DNA of 64,000 nucleotides from JAJFJD01 sp965228695 (GCA_965228695.1 CBDDIB010000002.1:992001-1056000); one strand, 5' to 3'; counted from the first letter of the stretch, positions 1 to 8,979 are shown. Numbers and translations: made by a program. The notes: generated by a model not told the origin, from the sequence alone.

Positions 1-347
1 TGTATGCCGGCGAGGTCGTCGAGTATTTGGAAATCGACGACTTGTTCGAGAATGCGCAACATCCCTATACGCAGGGATTGTTGCGGTCGATCCCGCGGCT
101 CGGCGACAAGTTTTCGAAGGGCAAGGAGCCGCTGCAGGAAATTCCCGGAAGCGTGCCGAACCTGATTCGGCTGCCGCCGGGCTGCCCCTTTGCGCCGCGC
201 TGTCCGCACGCCATGCCGAAATGCCAGCAGGCCCGGCCGCCGATGTTCGAACTCGGTCCAACCCACGGCAGCAAGTGTTGGCTGTCCGAAGAAAATGCTT
301 CGGCGTCGGCCGGGGCAGCCCCGGTCGCCTCGGTCCAGCCGGCGTGA
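1..347 (+). CDS. Oligopeptide/dipeptide ABC transporter ATP-binding protein, C-terminal fragment
   Basis: The frame is open from the window edge (first full codon at position 3) to a TGA at 345-347, so only the last 114 or so residues are present. The visible part reads YAGEVVEY, then HPYTQGLLRSIPRL, then a Cys-containing PPGCPFAPRCP segment. That is the standard C-terminal oligopeptide_HPY domain of DppD/OppD-type ATPases, which energise peptide or nickel import at the inner membrane. Walker motifs lie outside the window. A family 5 binding protein follows 250 bp downstream on the same strand, so the two probably belong to one uptake system. The intervening 348-596 shows no gene. Confidence 0.9.
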   Translation, partial: YAGEVVEYLEIDDLFENAQHPYTQGLLRSIPRLGDKFSKGKEPLQEIPGSVPNLIRLPPGCPFAPRCPHAMPKCQQARPPMFELGPTHGSKCWLSEENASASAGAAPVASVQPA

Positions 348-596
348 TGGAGCGGCTAATTGCGCGCAAAGGTGTCGTATCGGCCGGAATTTGCGGCGCA
401 TTGGGTGTAATTTCGGGGCAAGTGACTTGCGCCGCCTTTGGGGCGCACTCTATTCTTTTGAAACGGAACGACAAAAAGACTATCCGATCCGGCTGTGGCT
501 GAATGATGCGAAGATGAGCCGCGGTCGATAAGGGATCATCGCAACGATCGGGAAGTGTGAAGAACAGGAAACGAATCACAGAAGGAGAGGTCCGCA

Positions 597-2117
597 ATGC
601 CAGGCAGACTTAAATTTTTATCCATCGCCGCCGCGTTTCTCGCGGTTGCGGTCGTGGCGCCGGCGCAGGCGGCACGCGACAGTTTGAACATCGCGTTTTA
701 CACCAAGTTCCACACCATGGAGCCGTATCAGACGTCCGCGCGTCAGATGCTCCAAATGGGATATTTGATTTGGGACCCGCTGGTGCTGCGCGATCCGGAC
801 ACGGGCAAGATTTTGCCCCATGTCGCCACGTCGTGGAGCACGCCGACCGACCGGAGCTGGAAATTCACGATCCGCAAGGACGTGAAATTCCATAACGGCA
901 ACCCGCTAACCTCGGAAGCGATCAAATACACGCTCGAGGAGCGTGTCCTAAACAAGGAGCGCAAGTCGCCGCGGCTGCCGAACTTCAAATGGGTCAAGAG
1001 TGTCGAGGTCATCGACGACCACAACTTCATCATTCACACCCACGAGCCCTATGCGCTCGCCCTGGAACGGTTGAACACGCTCTACATCATGGACCCGAAA
1101 TGGGGCAAGGACGACCAGTACATGCAAGAGCATGCCATGGGCTCGGGTCCCTACAAGTGGGTGAGTTGGACCAAGGGCAGCCGCGTCGTGCTGGTGCGCA
1201 ACGAAGACTATTGGATGAAGGGCGTTCCCGCGATCAAGAACGTGACGATCAAGGTCGTGCCGGAAGCGTCGACGCGCCTTGCCGAATTGTTCTCGGGCGG
1301 CACCGATGTCTCGCTGAATCTGTTGCTCGACCAGATGCCGGGCTTCAAGGATCAGCCGAACTACGAAGTGCTGAACTTCCCGATCATCCGGATCGACTTC
1401 TGGCAATTCGATTCGAAGGGCCGCGCCGGCGACACGCCGGTCAAGGACGTCCGGGTTCGCCGCGCCATCGCGCATGCGATCAATCGGGACAAGATCGTCA
1501 CGAAGTTGGTGCGAAACGAAGGCTATCCCGTGAATACGCCGATGAGCCCGTACCACTTCGGGTATGACGAGACCATCAAATGGTACGAATACGATCCGGA
1601 CAAAGCCAAGAAGCTGTTGGCCGACGCCGGTTATCCGAACGGGTTCGAAATCGACCTGTGGCAATATGCCGATCACCAGAACCTGCCCAATCAGGCGGCG
1701 GTGGAGATGCTGAAGAAGGTCGGCATCAAGGCCAACCTGAAGGACTACCGCGGTAACTCGCAACAGATGGCCAAGCTGCGCCGCGCAGGCAAGGTGACGG
1801 GCATCGGTAATTGGAATTGGGGCAGCTACAACATCTTCGATGCCGACGCGATCCTGTTTCCGTTCTTCGACATGGAATCGTCGAACAACTACACAGGCGA
1901 TGAAGAATTGTCGAAATGGCTGAACGAGGCCCGTAATTCGGTCGATCCGGAAGTCCGCGCCGCCATTTACAAGAAGGCGCAGAAGCGGATCATCGATCAG
2001 GCGTATTGGATGCCGACGTTCGGCGTCAAGCGCTTCTATGGAAAGCATAAGGATCTCGACCTGAAAGCCGGTCTCGACGAAGTGCCGCGCTTCCAGTTCG
2101 CGAAGTGGAAGAAGTAA
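597..2117 (+). CDS. ABC transporter substrate-binding protein, family 5 (peptide/solute)
   Basis: 506 residues, with a Sec signal peptide ending near AQA (residue 25) and a mature SBP_bac_5 fold. Typical features are the early MEPYQ segment, the TSW...WKFTIRKDVKFHNG region near residues 80-100, and the conserved DVRVRRAIAHAIN helix. It would bind a peptide or similar solute in the periplasm for the ABC importer whose ATPase tail precedes it. The ATG has a good ribosome site (GGAGAGG, 584-590). The gene ends just before a strong terminator, so it closes the operon. The ligand cannot be read from the sequence. Confidence 0.93.
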   Translation: MPGRLKFLSIAAAFLAVAVVAPAQAARDSLNIAFYTKFHTMEPYQTSARQMLQMGYLIWDPLVLRDPDTGKILPHVATSWSTPTDRSWKFTIRKDVKFHNGNPLTSEAIKYTLEERVLNKERKSPRLPNFKWVKSVEVIDDHNFIIHTHEPYALALERLNTLYIMDPKWGKDDQYMQEHAMGSGPYKWVSWTKGSRVVLVRNEDYWMKGVPAIKNVTIKVVPEASTRLAELFSGGTDVSLNLLLDQMPGFKDQPNYEVLNFPIIRIDFWQFDSKGRAGDTPVKDVRVRRAIAHAINRDKIVTKLVRNEGYPVNTPMSPYHFGYDETIKWYEYDPDKAKKLLADAGYPNGFEIDLWQYADHQNLPNQAAVEMLKKVGIKANLKDYRGNSQQMAKLRRAGKVTGIGNWNWGSYNIFDADAILFPFFDMESSNNYTGDEELSKWLNEARNSVDPEVRAAIYKKAQKRIIDQAYWMPTFGVKRFYGKHKDLDLKAGLDEVPRFQFAKWKK

Positions 2118-2141
2118 ACGCCGTCAATCGATCGGCGATTG

Positions 2142-2169
2142 AGTGGGGCCATCTTGGCCCCACTTTTTT
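2142..2169 (+). terminator. Rho-independent terminator after the binding-protein gene
   Basis: A perfect 9-bp stem (AGTGGGGCC with GGCCCCACT) closes a 5-nt loop (ATCTT) and runs into a T6 tract. It lies 25 bp after the binding-protein stop codon and in the right orientation for that gene. Confidence 0.9.
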
Positions 2170-2203
2170 GTCCAATCGCTCGAGCGGAAAAGCGGAACGC
2201 CGT

Positions 2204-3835
2204 TCAGGCGCGCCGCACGGTCGGCGCCGGGTGGCTTTCGAGCGATACGTTCAGGCAGGTCGGCCGGCCCGACTTCAGGGCCTTGTCGAGCGCCGGCGCC
2301 ATTTCGTCCGCACGGGTCACGAGGCCGCCCTCGCATCCCAAGGCGACCGCGGCCTGGTCGTAGCGCGTGGCGTTCAATTCGCAGCCCATCATCCGCTGCG
2401 GCCCGTAGTCGCGCAGCTGGATCTGGAATTCGGCGTTCCATTTCGCGTCGTTGCCGACGATCAGCACGAAGGGCGAATTGGCCCGCGCCGCCGTGTCGAA
2501 TTCGCTCAGATGGAATCCCATTGAGCCGTCGCCCATCAGCGCGATAACCGGCGCGCCGGGTTTCGTCAGGCCGGCGGCGACGCTGAACGGGATGCCGGCG
2601 CCGATCGCGCCGCCGGGGCCGTTGATGATGCGGTTCGGCGCGTTCAGGCAGGCCTGCGCCCATTGCCCGAATTCGCCGCCGTCGATGATCAGCACCGCGT
2701 CCGGCGATTCATCGAGCTTGGCCTGCACCGCGCGGCAGACGTCGATCGGGTGCAACGGGCCGTCCGGGCCGCCCGACAACGAGGCCCATTCTGCCGGCCG
2801 GTGGGTCACGGCGTCCTTAACGTTCGCGGCCCAGTCGGCGGCGACGGCCGGCGTCGCGGCGAGGGCGATCAATCGTTCGGCGGCGGGCAAGGCGTCCGCC
2901 TTGGCGGCCAGCGTAAGGCGGCCGCCGAACAGCGCGCCGCTGCGGTCGAGTTCCAGTTGCTCCGGGTCGATGTGAATAACCGATCCGTCGGGCGCCATCG
3001 CCGCGCCGAGCTGTACCGTGAAGTCCAGCCGCTTGCCGACCGACACCACGAGATCGGCGTCTTGCAGTACCTCCGCGAAGGCGCCGAGGCAGGGGTCGTT
3101 CGTGCCGCGCGGGCTTTCCGAACAGACCACCGGCGCACCGGTCGCGGCTTCCAGGCGTTTCGCCGCGTCCGCCCCTTTCCCCCGGGCGAAGGAGGGACCG
3201 ACCAGGATCAACGGACGCGCGGCCGCCGCGATAGCATCGAGTGTCTTTTGGGCGTCGGCGTCGGCCAGGCCGTTGGGGGTCGTCGTGAACGCGTCGGCCG
3301 CCGGCACGGCGCTGCCGTCGGTTTCGGCGCACAGGATATCGAAGGGCAGGGCGACATGGACCGGTCCGGGCCGGCCGGATCGCGCGATCCGCATCGCCTC
3401 GGCGATGGCGGGCGCGGCGTCCTCGGGTTTCTCGACGGTCCATGAGGCCTTCGCCAGATGCGCCGCCATGTCGGCCTGCGGCATTTCCTGGAAGGCGCCC
3501 TGGCCGATACGGGCGACGGGGGCGTGGCCGCTCAACAGCACCATCGGGCTTTCGGACATGCGGGCGGAATAGAGTGCTGACAAGGCGTTGGCGAAACCGG
3601 GCCCCGCCGGCACTAACGCGACGGCGGCATCGCCGGTCAACTGCGCGCGGGCTTCCGCCATATGGACCGCGGCGGCTTCGTGGCGGATGTGAACGACGTT
3701 GATCTGTTCGTCCAGGAAGGCGTCGAACAGGACCATGATCTGATTGCCGGACATGGCGAAAACGGTTTCGATGCCGGCCGCCCGAAGGGCTTGCGCGGCC
3801 CTGTCCGCACCGCGGATCGAGTCTGTTTTTTGCAT
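2204..3835 (-). CDS. Thiamine diphosphate-dependent enzyme (acetolactate synthase-like)
   Basis: 543 residues with the three-domain architecture of the ThDP decarboxylase/carboligase family. The N-terminal pyrimidine-binding domain carries the catalytic glutamate in HIRHEAAAVH (E53). The C-terminal domain has the GDG...N diphosphate/Mg motif at about 435-462 (GDGSMGF ... GNDAKWN). It resembles IlvB-like and benzaldehyde-lyase/oxalyl-CoA-decarboxylase-like proteins, but no regulatory IlvN subunit lies nearby, so a catabolic 2-keto-acid role is more likely than branched-chain synthesis. An HpaI-type aldolase lies upstream on the same strand, 140 bp away, and may share the pathway. The substrate is not determinable here. 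Confidence 0.85.
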   Translation of the reverse strand: MQKTDSIRGADRAAQALRAAGIETVFAMSGNQIMVLFDAFLDEQINVVHIRHEAAAVHMAEARAQLTGDAAVALVPAGPGFANALSALYSARMSESPMVLLSGHAPVARIGQGAFQEMPQADMAAHLAKASWTVEKPEDAAPAIAEAMRIARSGRPGPVHVALPFDILCAETDGSAVPAADAFTTTPNGLADADAQKTLDAIAAAARPLILVGPSFARGKGADAAKRLEAATGAPVVCSESPRGTNDPCLGAFAEVLQDADLVVSVGKRLDFTVQLGAAMAPDGSVIHIDPEQLELDRSGALFGGRLTLAAKADALPAAERLIALAATPAVAADWAANVKDAVTHRPAEWASLSGGPDGPLHPIDVCRAVQAKLDESPDAVLIIDGGEFGQWAQACLNAPNRIINGPGGAIGAGIPFSVAAGLTKPGAPVIALMGDGSMGFHLSEFDTAARANSPFVLIVGNDAKWNAEFQIQLRDYGPQRMMGCELNATRYDQAAVALGCEGGLVTRADEMAPALDKALKSGRPTCLNVSLESHPAPTVRRA

Positions 3836-3975
3836 GAAGGTGCTCGCTTTTCTTCGTGTCTTTGCGCCGAGGGTCGGTGGGAAGGGACGTTTTCCGTAAG
3901 CCTATGTATGCGCGGATTTCGTTGCCGCCGCAATCCGGCGACCGGCAAAATCGGCCGGTTCGCCGGGTTTTCCGG

Positions 3976-4842
3976 TCAGCCGCGGCCGGAGGTGGCGAGG
4001 CCGCGTTCCAACCCGGCGAAGGACAGTGTGGGTTGCGCCATCAGCCAGCGGAAGCCGCGCTCCAACAACTCGTCCACGTTGCCGGCGTCGACATGCGGAT
4101 GGCCGCAGACCACGTCGTGCTCCTTGCAGATCGTCAGGATTTCGTCGATCGCCGACGCGACGGTCGGATGGTCGTATTGCCGCGGATATCCCAGATCCTG
4201 AGACAGGTCGCCTTCGCCGATCAGCACCACGCCGATGCCCTGCACCTCCTCCAGCATCTTCGGGAGGTTCTCGATGGCGCGCTTCTCCTCGCACATGATC
4301 ACCACGAGGATCTCGCCGTCCGGGTTGAGCGGCCAGACGTCGGCGCGTTTGTAATAAGTCTGCTGGTTGACGCCCCAGTAGCCAGCGGCGGTGCGCGGCC
4401 CGTCGCCGCGTTGGCCGGCGGGCTCGAACAGCGGCGCTTCGGGCGGGCGGGGGTACCGGCAGGCGGCGACCGCGTTGCGCGCTTCGTCGACCGTGCTGAC
4501 ATGCGGCCAGATTACGCCGTAGACGCCGAGGTCGAGCACCTGCTTCGCGGTCCACTGGTTCATCTCGCCGCCGTTCGGCGGAATTCGAACGAAGGGCGCG
4601 GTTGCCGGCGCGAGGCTGCCGCCCTCCAGAATCTGCCGCCGGTCGAGCATATACTGCATGCAGTGGCGCATGGCGGTGACGTTGTAGGCGCCGTGCTCCA
4701 TCTCGAACACCAGCCCATCGTAGGGCGCGGCGTTGATCGCCTGGGTAGCGCCGATCTCCGGCGCGGTAAAGGTCGTGAAGGCGGGCTTGCCCTGTTCGAG
4801 CGCCCGGATCGCGCCGTTCAGACGCGGCAAATTCTTGGCCAT
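3976..4842 (-). CDS. HpcH/HpaI-type aldolase/citrate lyase family protein
   Basis: 288 residues. The EMEHG motif near residue 48, the VRIPP segment, and the VVIMCEEKRAIENL and IGVVLIGEGDLSQDLG stretches place it among class II pyruvate aldolases of the HpaI/RhmA type, TIM-barrel enzymes that cleave 2-keto-3-hydroxy acids to pyruvate or glyoxylate and an aldehyde. The conserved glutamate of the EE pair and the aspartate of GEGDLS would bind the divalent metal. It sits directly upstream of the ThDP enzyme on the same strand, which suggests linked 2-keto-acid metabolism. The ATG at 4842 is the only sensible start. Confidence 0.85.
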   Translation of the reverse strand: MAKNLPRLNGAIRALEQGKPAFTTFTAPEIGATQAINAAPYDGLVFEMEHGAYNVTAMRHCMQYMLDRRQILEGGSLAPATAPFVRIPPNGGEMNQWTAKQVLDLGVYGVIWPHVSTVDEARNAVAACRYPRPPEAPLFEPAGQRGDGPRTAAGYWGVNQQTYYKRADVWPLNPDGEILVVIMCEEKRAIENLPKMLEEVQGIGVVLIGEGDLSQDLGYPRQYDHPTVASAIDEILTICKEHDVVCGHPHVDAGNVDELLERGFRWLMAQPTLSFAGLERGLATSGRG

Positions 4843-5071
4843 AGCAGTTTCGTCCTGATCGAAATTGGCGGGAACTCAGATTCTACCCGATTGTTAGATG
4901 CGAGTGTTAGATGCGAGACTGAGCGAAGATGTGGACGTTGGCAGAATTATCCATAAAGTAGAAATAAATATGTTGAATTAAACCGTGGAAAAATTTAGCG
5001 ATCGATTCGAGTAATTTTTTGGAAATACGCTTGATTTTGCACGCCATACTCGTGAGAATGTCCGAACGTAT

Positions 5072-5091
5072 GATAGAATGATAATTCTATC
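5072..5091. promoter_or_regulatory. Perfect inverted repeat upstream of the lipoprotein operon
   Basis: GATAGAAT, a 4-nt spacer (GATA), then ATTCTATC is an exact 8-bp inverted repeat. It ends 14 bp before the proposed TTG start of the CsgG-like gene, inside a strongly AT-rich leader (about 4860-5105). It could be a repressor or activator site or an RNA hairpin masking the start region. No recognised regulator site matches it. Confidence 0.45.
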
Positions 5092-5105
5092 TATTATCGT
5101 TCAAA

Positions 5106-6125
5106 TTGAACAACTCCGATAAGCTCCGACCTTTGAAATCCTCCATCAATAAAACCTATTCGTTCCTTTTGCGAGCGGTCGCCGTGGGTGCGGTTACGAT
5201 GTTGACGGGTTGTGCCGTTCCCGGTGATCCAACCGTGAAGCAAGAAGGAAGCTCGAGCCGCGACGCGCAGATCAAGGCGCAAAAGACGGTCAATCTTCCA
5301 GTGGTGAAACGGTTAAAGCGCAAAATCGCCATAGGGCGTTTTACGAACGAGACGCGGTACGGTCGTTCCTTGCTTCGCGACGCACACGGTGACCCACTCG
5401 GCAAACAGGCACTCGATATTTTGTCCAACCAATTGGTAGCGACGAATCGATTCCTCGTCTTTGAGCGGCCCGACCTTAGCAAGGTCGAGTTAGAGCGGGT
5501 GCGAGGTGGTGCTGGCGGCGATCTTGTCGGCGTGGATGTTCTGATTCTGGGTTCCGTAACCGAATTCGGGCGGTCGACGACTGGGCAAACGGGGTTCTTG
5601 AGCTCCACCAAGAAACAATTAGCGCGGGCGAAGGTGGACATTCGTCTGGCCGACGTTCGAAATGGGCTCGTGTTCTTTTCGACCAGCGGCGCCGGGCAGG
5701 CGACGCTCGAATCCGGAGCGGTGGCTGGCTTCGGATCGCGCGCGGAATACGATGCGACACTGAATGACAAAGCGTTGACCGCGGCGATCAGTGAAACGGT
5801 TAACCAGCTTGTTACAAAGCTAGAATCGCGTCCGTGGCGGACCGACATTCTAAAAGTACAAGATAACCGCGTCTATATCAGCGGCGGTGCTAGCCAGGGA
5901 CTGAAGGTCGGTGACGAGTTGGTTGTGGTCAGCGAAGGCGAACGGATTCGGAGCCGCCAAACCGGGTTGGAGATAACGCTCCCTGGCCAGGAGGTCGGTC
6001 GTATAAAGGTCGAAAGCCTATTCGGCGAGTCGTCGGCGTCCGAAGGCGCGATTAGCAGCATTGTTCAGGGCTCCTTGGCTGGCAAGCCGCTGGCTGGCCT
6101 ATACGTTCGGGAGCCAGGGTCATGA
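5106..6125 (+). CDS. CsgG-family outer membrane lipoprotein
   Basis: 339 residues with a lipoprotein signal peptide (lipobox L-T-G-C, Cys36) and a CsgG-like core: KRKIAIGRFTNETRYG, then a GKQALDILSNQL helix, then VDVLILGSVTEFG. CsgG proteins form oligomeric secretion channels in the outer membrane or act as periplasmic-side assembly lipoproteins. After the core there is an extra 90-residue C-terminal domain (DILKVQDNRVYISGG onward). The start is uncertain: TTG 5106 is the longest, a second TTG lies at 5133, and neither has a strong ribosome site. The stop overlaps the next ATG (ATGA). It heads a four-gene lipoprotein operon. Confidence 0.85.
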   Translation: MNNSDKLRPLKSSINKTYSFLLRAVAVGAVTMLTGCAVPGDPTVKQEGSSSRDAQIKAQKTVNLPVVKRLKRKIAIGRFTNETRYGRSLLRDAHGDPLGKQALDILSNQLVATNRFLVFERPDLSKVELERVRGGAGGDLVGVDVLILGSVTEFGRSTTGQTGFLSSTKKQLARAKVDIRLADVRNGLVFFSTSGAGQATLESGAVAGFGSRAEYDATLNDKALTAAISETVNQLVTKLESRPWRTDILKVQDNRVYISGGASQGLKVGDELVVVSEGERIRSRQTGLEITLPGQEVGRIKVESLFGESSASEGAISSIVQGSLAGKPLAGLYVREPGS

Positions 6126-6427
6126 AAGTCGGTTGCCGTTGGATTGCAGTCCTCGCTTTCATCATGGTCGCCGCCTGCGACACGACGACCCGAACCGACA
6201 TTACCGACGAACGCCCCTCGCTTGCGTTTAAGAACGCACCCATCGGATCGGTGGTGCTCGTCGATGGCAATTACATGGGTCTCGCGGCCTCTTTCGACGG
6301 GGTCGAAAACGTTCTCCTGGTCGAAACTGGCATCCATTTCATAGAGGTCCGGATGGGCGAAAAAGTGTTGTTTTCACAGCGCGTATTCCTCTCTGGCCAA
6401 GCCACTAAGACATTCGTGGTGCAGTGA
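6122..6427 (+). CDS. Small lipoprotein with PEGA-like beta domain
   Basis: 101 residues. A signal peptide with lipobox V-A-A-C puts the lipidated Cys at 19. Asp follows at +2, a residue that keeps lipoproteins in the inner membrane in Enterobacteria; whether that rule holds here is unknown. The mature 80 residues look like a PEGA-type beta sandwich (IGSVVLVDGNYMG, then ENVLLVETGIHFIEVRMG). Its ATG overlaps the stop of the CsgG-like gene, so the two are translationally coupled. I know no named family for it. The best guess is an accessory subunit of the CsgG/DUF4810/DUF799 complex. Confidence 0.75.
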   Translation: MKVGCRWIAVLAFIMVAACDTTTRTDITDERPSLAFKNAPIGSVVLVDGNYMGLAASFDGVENVLLVETGIHFIEVRMGEKVLFSQRVFLSGQATKTFVVQ

Positions 6428-6430
6428 TTG

Positions 6431-6862
6431 ATGCTCTCCGCTAAGGCTCTCGTATTGCTGGTTTCCGTCGCCGCCATCGCTGGCGCGTGCGCACCGCAGC
6501 AGAAATACTATTGGGGCAGTTACGAGGAAGACCTATACGGCTATTACAAAGATCCAGAGCAGCTAGAGTCGTTCATGCAGGCGTTGGAGCAGGCCATTGA
6601 GAATGCCGAGGAAGGGCAAAAAGAGGGACCTTCTCTGGATGGAACGAACCCGCCGGTGCTAGCGCCCGGACTTTATGCCGAATTCGCGTATCTTTTGATG
6701 ATCAAGAATCAGCCGAGCGAGGCCCGGCGCTACTTCGTCCGGGAAAAAGAAACCTGGCCGGAATCGACCGTATTGATGGACAAAATGATCGCGGTTATCG
6801 ACCGGAGTTCCGCGATTCCAAGCACGAAGGGTTTTTTTTCTAAGGATGGCAGAGCGAAATGA
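6431..6862 (+). CDS. DUF4810 lipoprotein
   Basis: 143 residues when started at the ATG at 6431; a TTG lies immediately before at 6428. Lipobox A-G-A-C with Cys20 is followed by the DUF4810 signature: YYWGSYEEDLYGYYKDPE, a Glu-rich helix (LEQAIENAEEGQ), and a C-terminal PGLYAEFAYLLM...G/PSEARRYF helix pair resembling a TPR. DUF4810 proteins are generally found between a CsgG-like and a DUF799 (GNA1162) gene, as here. The family is thought to be part of a cell-envelope complex of unknown function. Its stop overlaps the next ATG. Confidence 0.85.
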   Translation: MLSAKALVLLVSVAAIAGACAPQQKYYWGSYEEDLYGYYKDPEQLESFMQALEQAIENAEEGQKEGPSLDGTNPPVLAPGLYAEFAYLLMIKNQPSEARRYFVREKETWPESTVLMDKMIAVIDRSSAIPSTKGFFSKDGRAK

Positions 6863-7992
6863 CGAGGCTCCAACATACGGTTGTGGTAATCGTCGCGCTG
6901 GCATTCATGGCTGCGTGCGCGCCGCAAATGAAAAAAAAGGATTACACTAAATTTCGTGCTGAAAATCCCAAGTCAATTCTGATCCTGCCGGTGGTGAACA
7001 ACACGGTGGATGTCGATGCGCCGCGCTATTTCCTCGCGACGGTATCGGTTCCCGTCTCGGAGCGAGGCTATTACGTGTTCCCGGTGAACCTCGTGCGCGG
7101 GGTCATGAACGAAGAGGGATTGTCCGACGCCAACCTCGTCCACAACGCTGACCCGGTCGTATTGGGCGATCTGTTCGGAGCGGATGCGATTCTCTACATC
7201 TCGATCGAGCATTGGGAAACCCAGTACATCATCATTTCCGCCACGACGATCGTGTCCTTCACCTATGTGCTGAAGAGTGGACGAACCGGCGAAGAGATTT
7301 GGCGCGAGAAAACCACGATGCAGTACTCGCCGCAGGCGTCGGGTGGCGGCGTGGGCGGTCTGATTGGACAAGCGGTCGCCGCAGCGATCCAGAAGGCTGC
7401 GCCGAACTATATGCCGCTGGCGCGTCAGGCAAATGCAAAGACTATCACTTTTCCCGGGATCGGATTTCCGGCTGGCCCCTATGACGAGAATCACGGCGGT
7501 GATCTTGAGGCTTTCGCATCACGCTCCGAGCCGCCCACTGAAAAGGAAAGCGACGGCGGCAAAGCCGAAGCCACCGCCGAGAATAAGGCCAACACGGCCT
7601 CCACCGAGAATGCGTCTTCAAAAACCAAGATGTCATCTAAAGAGCCGGTGGCGGTAACGCCGCCCGGAACGTTTGCGCGTCAAGGCCTTACGCCCTACCA
7701 AACCTCGGATCGAAGTGCGATCCAAGACGTGATCATCACTTACTACGATGCGCAAGGTGGCGGCGATGATTTTCCCGACACGTCGCATGGCGCCTCAGTG
7801 CAAACTGTGAAATCAATGAAACTCGCTTCCAATTCCGCGAATGAAATTGTCGCCGATATGCGATTCGTCGCGGTAGAAGGTTTCAGTGGGGCACCGCATC
7901 AAAAGCACAAGTTGTTTTTCCTGCGCAAGGATGGCGCGTCCTATCAGCTTCTCCGGATGGAGGCTGCGCCGGAACAAAACGTCGGCCAATAA
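6859..7992 (+). CDS. DUF799 (GNA1162-like) lipoprotein with added C-terminal domain
   Basis: 377 residues. The lipobox M-A-A-C gives Cys20. Residues 30-215 match the DUF799/GNA1162 family (SILILPVVNNTVDV, YYVFPVNLV, LGDLFGADAILYI), periplasmic lipoproteins structurally related to TolB N-terminal-like domains. Members are normally about 215-230 residues. Here a charged, low-complexity linker (about 216-268, rich in E, K, A, S and T) leads to a further 100-residue alpha/beta domain (280-377) that I cannot assign. It is the last gene of the lipoprotein operon and converges on the CitE-like gene 23 bp away. Confidence 0.85.
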   Translation: MTRLQHTVVVIVALAFMAACAPQMKKKDYTKFRAENPKSILILPVVNNTVDVDAPRYFLATVSVPVSERGYYVFPVNLVRGVMNEEGLSDANLVHNADPVVLGDLFGADAILYISIEHWETQYIIISATTIVSFTYVLKSGRTGEEIWREKTTMQYSPQASGGGVGGLIGQAVAAAIQKAAPNYMPLARQANAKTITFPGIGFPAGPYDENHGGDLEAFASRSEPPTEKESDGGKAEATAENKANTASTENASSKTKMSSKEPVAVTPPGTFARQGLTPYQTSDRSAIQDVIITYYDAQGGGDDFPDTSHGASVQTVKSMKLASNSANEIVADMRFVAVEGFSGAPHQKHKLFFLRKDGASYQLLRMEAAPEQNVGQ

Positions 7993-8015
7993 CATTTAAG
8001 CCAGCGACTGCGTGA

Positions 8016-8864
8016 TTACCGGTCGGCGAGCGCCAGCACGCGGGTCATTGAGCGCAGCACCGGGCGTTCGATCAATTCCCCGTCCACCACCAGCAAGCCG
8101 CTGTCGTGATTGGCGAAGGCTTCCACGATGCGGCGTGCCTTTTCCACCTGTTCCCGGCTGGGGCTGAAGATGCCGTTGATCACCGGAATCTGCTTGGGAT
8201 GGATTGCCGCCTTGCCGGTGAAGCCGATCTCGGCGGATGCCCTCGCGGCTTCTTCCAGGCCCGGCATGTCGTTGAGATCCAGGAACGGCACGTCGATCAT
8301 GTCGACATCGGCGCCCGCCGCGGCGTGGACCGCCCGCTGGCGCGCGTGCAGCAACCCGTCCCAGGTCGGTTCGACCCGCAGGTCGGCGGCCATATCGACC
8401 CCCCCAAACAATAAGGAGTCGATGCGGTCGCAGGATTGCGCGATGTCGTAGGCGGCGTTCAGGCCGTCATTCGTTTCGATGATCACATGGAAGCGGATCG
8501 CGCTATGCGGGCCGCCCAGCAGATCGGCAAGCAGGCGGACCTCGTCGGCGGTCTTCACCTTGGTTAGCATCAGGGCTGGCGGCGGCGTGTCGGTCTCGCC
8601 AATCGCCAGTACGTCGCGCTGTCCTTCCGGCGTGCGCAGGCAGTTGATCCGGACGATTCGTTCGACCCCGTCGTCGGCCTGCGGTTCGGCGAACAGGGCC
8701 AGCGTCTTGTCGCGGGCGGTCTGTTTATGCTGCGGCGCGATAGCGTCTTCCAGGTCGACGCAGACGATATCGCTGCCGGTCGTCAGCGCCTTGGGAAACA
8801 TCTCCGGGTGGTCGCCCGGCACGAAAATCAGGCTGCGACGCGGCTGGATCTTAGTGTCACTCAC
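8016..8864 (-). CDS. CoA ester lyase (HpcH/HpaI, CitE-like)
   Basis: 282 residues from the GTG at 8864. The frame stays open 98 codons further, but that part overlaps the promoter and start of the divergent response regulator and is not protein-like. A GGGGAG ribosome site (about 8875-8880) supports the GTG. Family motifs are RRSLIFVPGDHPEMF, DIVCVDLEDAI, the IIETNDGLNAA helix, LLFGGVDMAADL, and GKAAIHPKQI. These enzymes cleave or hydrolyse citramalyl-, malyl- or related CoA esters. No partner citrate-lyase subunits are nearby, so it acts as a stand-alone lyase or thioesterase. Confidence 0.88.
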   Translation of the reverse strand: MSDTKIQPRRSLIFVPGDHPEMFPKALTTGSDIVCVDLEDAIAPQHKQTARDKTLALFAEPQADDGVERIVRINCLRTPEGQRDVLAIGETDTPPPALMLTKVKTADEVRLLADLLGGPHSAIRFHVIIETNDGLNAAYDIAQSCDRIDSLLFGGVDMAADLRVEPTWDGLLHARQRAVHAAAGADVDMIDVPFLDLNDMPGLEEAARASAEIGFTGKAAIHPKQIPVINGIFSPSREQVEKARRIVEAFANHDSGLLVVDGELIERPVLRSMTRVLALADR

Positions 8865-8979
8865 TCTTTCGTAACTCCCCGTGCATTGCGTTTGGGCACC
8901 ATCATACGTCAAATTGGCCGGCACCGCCGCGCCGTTTCGAGAATTGGCGCAGAACGAGTCGAGCACCGGGAGCGCCGCC

